From contig SLGQ01000229.1 in assembly GCA_007136595.1 (NCBI GenBank), positions 1 through 10,153 of the forward strand: 10,153 bases of DNA. Direction: 5' to 3'. The notes beneath the pieces are model-generated. The model ran no database searches. It was not told the origin of the DNA and saw only the letters and a list, made by a program, of their open reading frames with translations. The stretch's first letter is position 1. Every line of letters begins with the position of its first letter. Below are positions 6,370 to 10,153 of this stretch, one piece after another. A program made the position numbers and the translations under genes. The stretch comes from Candidatus Sumerlaeota bacterium. GTDB taxonomy: Bacteria > UBP6 > UBA1177.

Positions 6370-8115
6370 TTATTCTGATATAATGCTGTGTTTTTCTGAA
6401 AGCTCAAGAAATGCTTCTGCACACTTGGGGCAAAACTGAGTTCCGATGTTTCCCTTTATTATTTCTATTGCCTTTTTTTCCGGGAGTGCTTTTCTGTAAG
6501 GTCTGTCAGAAGTGATGGCATCAAAAGAATCTGCTACTGCAATAATTCTTGCACCCAGAGGAATATCATTTCCCTTTATCATTGAAGGATAGCCGGCACC
6601 ATCCCACCTTTCGTGGTGAAAAAGTATCAACGGAACAACATCGTTCAACGAATTGAGGGGTCTCAGTATTTCTGCTCCGATAACTGCATGTTCCTGAATC
6701 GAAGCATATTCATCGTCACTGAGTTTGCCCGGCTTAAGGAGGATATCGTCCCTTACACCGATCTTACCTATATCATGAAGGTTTGCCGCAATTTCAAGTT
6801 TATCAAGCTCAAAAGAAGAGAGCCCCATATAACTGCCAAGCATCAGTGCATATTTTGAAACTCTGTGGGTATGACCTTTGGTGTATTCATCTCTTGCCTC
6901 AAGAGCAGTAATAAGAGCTTTTATTGTAGAAAGCATGTATTCATATTCCTTTTTATAAATGTTATATCTTTCAAGCAGAAGCTGTTCGACAATGATGACC
7001 AGTTTTTCTATATCAAAAGGCTTGACAAAATATTTTGCGACACCAAGTTTCTCACTTTTTTTGATGTCACTTTTTTTATCCCGGTTACTCATCATAATTA
7101 CAGAAACATCTTTGATCTCAGGCTTTTCCCTGACCTGTTTTATCAGCTCATAACCGTTCATACCCGGAATATCAATGTCGGTAATTATTATTTCCGGTCT
7201 CTCTTTTACAGCTATTTCAAGAGCCTCATTCCCATCAGGGACCATAATTACATTGTGGCTGTTTTTTGTAAGAGCATGCGTTATCATCTCTGCAGAAACT
7301 TTGCTGTCATCCACCACCAGTATTTTATTCCTCTTTTTTCTGTCAAGAACGGCAAAGTAATCTTTTATCTTTTCAATTAACTTTTCGGGAGTTACAGGTT
7401 TGACAAGATAATCATCGGCACCGAAATTAAAAGCGGTATCAATGTCAACCGGCTGACTCTTACTTGACAGAATAACTATGGGAATGAATCGTCCTTTATT
7501 GTTTTCTTTTATTTTTCTGCACAGATCAAGTCCGTTCATTTTCGGCATTTCTATATCAGTAACAATGATGTTAGGCAAATGTTCGCAGTATTTCAGGTAA
7601 CCTTCTTCACCATCCATTGCTTCAATCAGATCATATCCCGAATTTTCAAGAGCAGACCTCACAAAATGGTGCATTACAGGGCTGTCATCAACATAAAGAA
7701 GAGACTTCCTTGAGTCTTTCTCCGCACCTTTTTTTAAAGGCTGTTCGGGGAAAGGCTCTTTTTTAGGTAAAATCGAATCAAAAAGATTTATGAAGTTATC
7801 CCTTGTCGCAAAATTTACACTTTTATATCTGGAAAGAGGACCTTCCAGTTCCTTTTTCAACTCCGGATCGTCCTGGATCATGAAAACGACAATATCGGAA
7901 TTGATCTCAATTTCCATCATGTTTAAGAAACCGGCAACATCAGTGTACATAAGTCTGCTTTGGATCACGATGATATCCGGCTTGAAATCTTCAATATGTT
8001 TTCTTGCTGAACTGACATCGGGATATGTAAACTCATACTCAACTTCTTTTGCAATGTAATATTTAGAAAGAACGACCTTGACAATGTTTACATCTACAAT
8101 ATTGAGTATTTTCAT
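6370..8115 (-). CDS. Triple-receiver response regulator with HD-GYP cyclic-di-GMP phosphodiesterase domain
   Basis: 581 residues from the ATG at 8115. Domains: a receiver-like fold at 1-115 whose phospho-acceptor position is Q52 (DIIVIQS); an intact receiver at about 136-256 (D143, D144, acceptor D187, S217, K239); a second intact receiver at about 263-380 (D269, D270, acceptor D313, S343, K365); a helical linker (380-405); and an HD-GYP domain at about 400-575 with H415, H447-D448, H476, the HHERWDGAGYP motif (500-510) and D529. HD-GYP domains hydrolyse cyclic-di-GMP with a metal centre, so the protein likely lowers this messenger when phosphorylated. No kinase gene is in the window. In-frame codons continue upstream to an ATG at 8268, but a strong promoter lies inside that stretch and GGCGAGGGATAT immediately precedes the ATG at 8115, so I chose the latter. 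Near the C-terminus FCPKC (561-565) replaces the more usual FDPxx. Confidence 0.93.
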   Translation of the reverse strand: MKILNIVDVNIVKVVLSKYYIAKEVEYEFTYPDVSSARKHIEDFKPDIIVIQSRLMYTDVAGFLNMMEIEINSDIVVFMIQDDPELKKELEGPLSRYKSVNFATRDNFINLFDSILPKKEPFPEQPLKKGAEKDSRKSLLYVDDSPVMHHFVRSALENSGYDLIEAMDGEEGYLKYCEHLPNIIVTDIEMPKMNGLDLCRKIKENNKGRFIPIVILSSKSQPVDIDTAFNFGADDYLVKPVTPEKLIEKIKDYFAVLDRKKRNKILVVDDSKVSAEMITHALTKNSHNVIMVPDGNEALEIAVKERPEIIITDIDIPGMNGYELIKQVREKPEIKDVSVIMMSNRDKKSDIKKSEKLGVAKYFVKPFDIEKLVIIVEQLLLERYNIYKKEYEYMLSTIKALITALEARDEYTKGHTHRVSKYALMLGSYMGLSSFELDKLEIAANLHDIGKIGVRDDILLKPGKLSDDEYASIQEHAVIGAEILRPLNSLNDVVPLILFHHERWDGAGYPSMIKGNDIPLGARIIAVADSFDAITSDRPYRKALPEKKAIEIIKGNIGTQFCPKCAEAFLELSEKHSIISE

Positions 8116-8139
8116 ATATCCCTCGCCAAAAAACAATAT

Positions 8140-8168
8140 ATTATACCCCAGGTTGTTTCTTTTTTCAA
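8140..8168 (-). promoter_or_regulatory. Strong sigma-70 promoter of the HD-GYP gene, with upstream A/T tracts
   Basis: On the minus strand TTGAAA (8168-8163), a 17-base spacer, then a perfect TATAAT (8145-8140). The predicted transcript start is near 8133, only about 18 bases before the ATG at 8115. Just upstream of the -35 box, 8171-8196 holds runs of A8, T7 and A6, resembling an UP element. Confidence 0.75.
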
Positions 8169-8216
8169 GCAAAAAAAACCTTTTTTTCACAAAAAAGTAA
8201 ACACGAAATTTTAAAC

Positions 8217-8228
8217 ACAACGAGTTGT
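8217..8228. promoter_or_regulatory. Small inverted repeat between divergent promoters
   Basis: ACAAC-GA-GTTGT is a perfect 5-bp inverted repeat with a 2-base centre, midway between the divergent HD-GYP and glnA promoters. A regulator dimer could bind it, but the site is short and could be chance. Confidence 0.2.
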
Positions 8229-8275
8229 AGAGCTTTTTATAGCATACTTTAATGGCATATTTTATCATTTTTATA

Positions 8276-8303
8276 TTGACTCACACCTCCACTTATTTAA
8301 AAT
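8276..8303 (+). promoter_or_regulatory. Candidate sigma-70 promoter of glnA
   Basis: TTGACT (8276-8281), a 16-base spacer, then TAAAAT (8298-8303), each 5/6 to consensus. The predicted start near 8310 gives a leader of about 37 bases carrying AAGGAG. No sigma-54 (GG-N10-GC) site was seen, so the gene looks vegetatively expressed. Confidence 0.65.
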
Positions 8304-8333
8304 GGCTTGTTTTTTGTGATTTTATTTAACGAT

Positions 8334-8339
8334 AAGGAG
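8334..8339 (+). promoter_or_regulatory. Ribosome binding site of glnA
   Basis: AAGGAG lies 7 bases before the ATG at 8347. This near-consensus site at good spacing fixes the start of the open-ended gene. Confidence 0.85.
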
Positions 8340-8346
8340 TCTGAAA

Positions 8347-10153
8347 ATGAAGAGCGGTTTACAGTGGGTAGTGCCTGATGGATACAAGTCTCCGGAGAGT
8401 CTTAAAACTTATTTAAGCACAAACAGGGAGATTCGTTTTGTTTCGCTGGTCGGGGTTGATTTCCTCGGCAACGACACTGATGAAAGGATCCCCGTCAGTT
8501 ATTTCATAAAAAATATTACCGATATTTTTTCAGGTGGAATTCAAACTGACGGATCTTCCGTTAATCTACCAGGCATCGCAACACTGAACGATGCTAAGAT
8601 AGACTTCATAATAGATACAAATTCAAAGTGGTTCATTGACCATAATTTTGAAAATATTTTACCGGACGGAAAGCCGGTTGCAACTTTGAGGATCCCTATT
8701 TTTTTTAAACATCACAACAAACTTTGCTGCAGTAGGTCAGTTCTGAAAAATTCACTTGTTTTTGTTAAAAAGGAAATGATGGCTGTAATTGAAAAAAATC
8801 CCGGGGTTCTTCCTGAAAACATAAAACCTGACGACATCAAAGATATAGTTTTTACCTTGGGAACTGAACTGGAATTCTGGGTAAGAACCGTCCTTGATGA
8901 TGTTCCTGCAAGGGAACTTGAAGTTTCACAGATGCTCAAAGAATCATACTGGAAAAGAACTAAAGGACAGATAAGAACATGTCTTGAGGAGAGTCTTGAA
9001 ATCCTTGAATCCTACGGTTTTGAACCGGAAATGGGACACAAGGAAGTTGGAGGAGTAAAAGGAAAAATATCTTCCGATGGAAAACTTTTTGATGTAATGG
9101 AACAAATGGAAATAAACTGGAAGTTTTCCGATCCTGTTACAAGTTGCGACAATGAATTATGGGCAAGAATAATCATAAAAGAGGTTTTCCGGAGACATGG
9201 ACTGGAAGTTACTGTCATGGCTAAACCTGTCGAGGGCGTTGCAGGTAACGGGGAACACATGCATCTTGGAATGACTTTTATATTAAAAGACGGCAGGAAG
9301 ATCAATCCGTTTTTTACAGAAAGAGAAGACTTGTTCATGTCATCCATAGGATACGGATCACTGATGGGACTTTTAAACAACTGGGAATCAATAAACCCTT
9401 TCGTGTCTCACTCAAACTCCGCATTGAAAAGGCTCAAGCCCGGATTTGAAGCTCCGGTATCAATTGTCGCTTCACTTGGAACCAGCCCTTTGATCCCTTC
9501 AAGGAACAGGTCTGTTCTGATAGGTCTGATAAAAGGAGAAAATCCTCTCTCTTTAAGATTTGAGATCAGGGCTCCCAATCCTCATACCAACAGCTATCTG
9601 GCAACAAGCGCTTTTCTCATTGGAATGCTTGACGGTATAAAATACGGTGCAGACAAAGACCCTGAAAAACTTCACAAAGAACTGACCAAAAAAGAAAATG
9701 AAGCGGCATCATATTTAAAAAAAGAAAGGGTATATGTTACAGAAAAAGATGTTTTTGAAGATTTTTCCCCTGCGGAAAGAGAATTATTTTTCGGCAAAGC
9801 ACCTGAAACTGTATGGGAAGTTATCAGCAACATTATGGAACAGCCCGCTATTTTCAAAAACACTCCCCTTACAGCATCAATTGTAAGATCTTTTTTCCTG
9901 AGTGCCAGAAGAAAATGGGAAGTTGAGTTGAAACAGAAAGAAATACCGGCTATATTGGGAGCTGTAAAAACAATAAAAAGATATCCGGAACTTGAAAATG
10001 AACTTGACAGCAGTGTGTGGGAAAGCGTTGACAGTCTTAAAAATTTAATATCAAAAAACAGTATCGCCCACAAATCTTTAATGACCAGACTTATTGAATC
10101 TCTGGACAAACAGGACTATCCCAAAGCCAGCTCTACTTTTCTTGAAATTCAGA
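8347..10153 (+). CDS. glnA: Glutamine synthetase, long variant (3' end outside window)
   Basis: The frame is open from the ATG at 8347 to the right edge: 602 residues and no stop. Glutamine synthetase makes glutamine from glutamate, ammonia and ATP in the cytosol. Relative to Salmonella GlnA I can place: TDGSS (D68, latch Asp50); TELEF (E174, E176 for E129, E131); HKEV (E233 for E212); QMEI (E255 for E220, after a roughly 14-residue insertion); GNGEHMH (H304 for H269, same 49-residue spacing from E255); RLKPGFEAP (R362, E368 for R321, E327); RNRS (R388 for R339); and RFEIR (R404, E406, R408 for 355, 357, 359). The metal and most substrate residues are thus present. The Arg344 position is G393, and I see no adenylylation-site segment. 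The usual enzyme has about 470 residues; this one has an extra helical C-terminal region from about 440. It resembles a long form I recall from Clostridia and is not the roughly 720-residue GSIII. Confidence 0.93.
   Translation, partial: MKSGLQWVVPDGYKSPESLKTYLSTNREIRFVSLVGVDFLGNDTDERIPVSYFIKNITDIFSGGIQTDGSSVNLPGIATLNDAKIDFIIDTNSKWFIDHNFENILPDGKPVATLRIPIFFKHHNKLCCSRSVLKNSLVFVKKEMMAVIEKNPGVLPENIKPDDIKDIVFTLGTELEFWVRTVLDDVPARELEVSQMLKESYWKRTKGQIRTCLEESLEILESYGFEPEMGHKEVGGVKGKISSDGKLFDVMEQMEINWKFSDPVTSCDNELWARIIIKEVFRRHGLEVTVMAKPVEGVAGNGEHMHLGMTFILKDGRKINPFFTEREDLFMSSIGYGSLMGLLNNWESINPFVSHSNSALKRLKPGFEAPVSIVASLGTSPLIPSRNRSVLIGLIKGENPLSLRFEIRAPNPHTNSYLATSAFLIGMLDGIKYGADKDPEKLHKELTKKENEAASYLKKERVYVTEKDVFEDFSPAERELFFGKAPETVWEVISNIMEQPAIFKNTPLTASIVRSFFLSARRKWEVELKQKEIPAILGAVKTIKRYPELENELDSSVWESVDSLKNLISKNSIAHKSLMTRLIESLDKQDYPKASSTFLEIQ

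Noticed and set aside
6865..7380. Open frame of 171 codons on the plus strand
   Set aside because: Antisense to the two receiver domains of the HD-GYP gene, Phe/Tyr-rich without motifs, and without a convincing ribosome binding site.
8347..8600. Possible sigma-54 or riboswitch control of glnA
   Set aside because: No GG-N10-GC element was found in the upstream region and the predicted leader is only about 37 bases, too short for a known glutamine or purine riboswitch.
9012..10109. Two minus-strand open frames (9012-9380 and 9672-10109)
   Set aside because: Both are antisense to glnA, which has full glutamine synthetase motifs; the minus-strand products are Ser/Phe-rich shadows.

Overview
The window comes from an AT-rich bacterial chromosome with compact gene packing and strong purine-rich ribosome binding sites. 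A lipobox lipoprotein and an extracellular calcium-loop/von Willebrand A protein suggest a diderm (Gram-negative-type) cell. The kelch lipoprotein and the VWA/thrombospondin-3 protein have architectures I associate with deltaproteobacterial or Myxococcota-like lineages and some uncultured phyla. The long glutamine synthetase resembles a type I remember from Clostridia. I cannot place the organism more precisely from sequence alone. There are no RNA genes, insertion sequences, CRISPR arrays, or phage or plasmid genes.

Layout, left to right. (1) 1-1605 (+) is the 3' part of a large exported protein: Cys-rich 57-residue tandem repeats, Ca2+-binding thrombospondin-3-like loops, a VWA domain with an intact MIDAS start, and a C-terminal beta-rich tail. 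It runs off the left edge. (2) 1608-3101 (-) is malQ, a GH77 4-alpha-glucanotransferase, convergent with gene 1 and only 2 bases from it. (3) 3291-3986 (+) is a polytopic membrane protein of unknown function, divergent from malQ. (4) 3995-5692 (-) is a lipoprotein with a seven-bladed kelch-type propeller, convergent with gene 3 at 8 bases. (5) 5774-6301 (-) is a small YfcE/MJ0936-type metallophosphoesterase. (6) 6370-8115 (-) is a response regulator with a degenerate receiver, two intact receivers and an HD-GYP cyclic-di-GMP phosphodiesterase domain. (7) 8347 to the right edge (+) is glnA, a glutamine synthetase of more than 600 residues, divergent from gene 6. It has no stop codon before the edge.

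Almost every gene has its own sigma-70-like promoter. The best are TTGAAA-17-TATAAT (gene 6), TTGACT-17-TATACT with an extended -10 (gene 5), TTGACT-16-TAAAAT (glnA) and a consensus TTGACA box (gene 4). The co-oriented genes 6, 5 and 4 are therefore probably not one simple operon, and I infer no shared pathway. They read as ordinary housekeeping (glucan and nitrogen metabolism), signalling (cyclic-di-GMP) and cell-surface genes. I found no convincing new multi-gene system. The most interesting items are the nucleotide-identical surface-protein repeat, the triple-receiver HD-GYP protein with a blocked first receiver, and the variant long glutamine synthetase.
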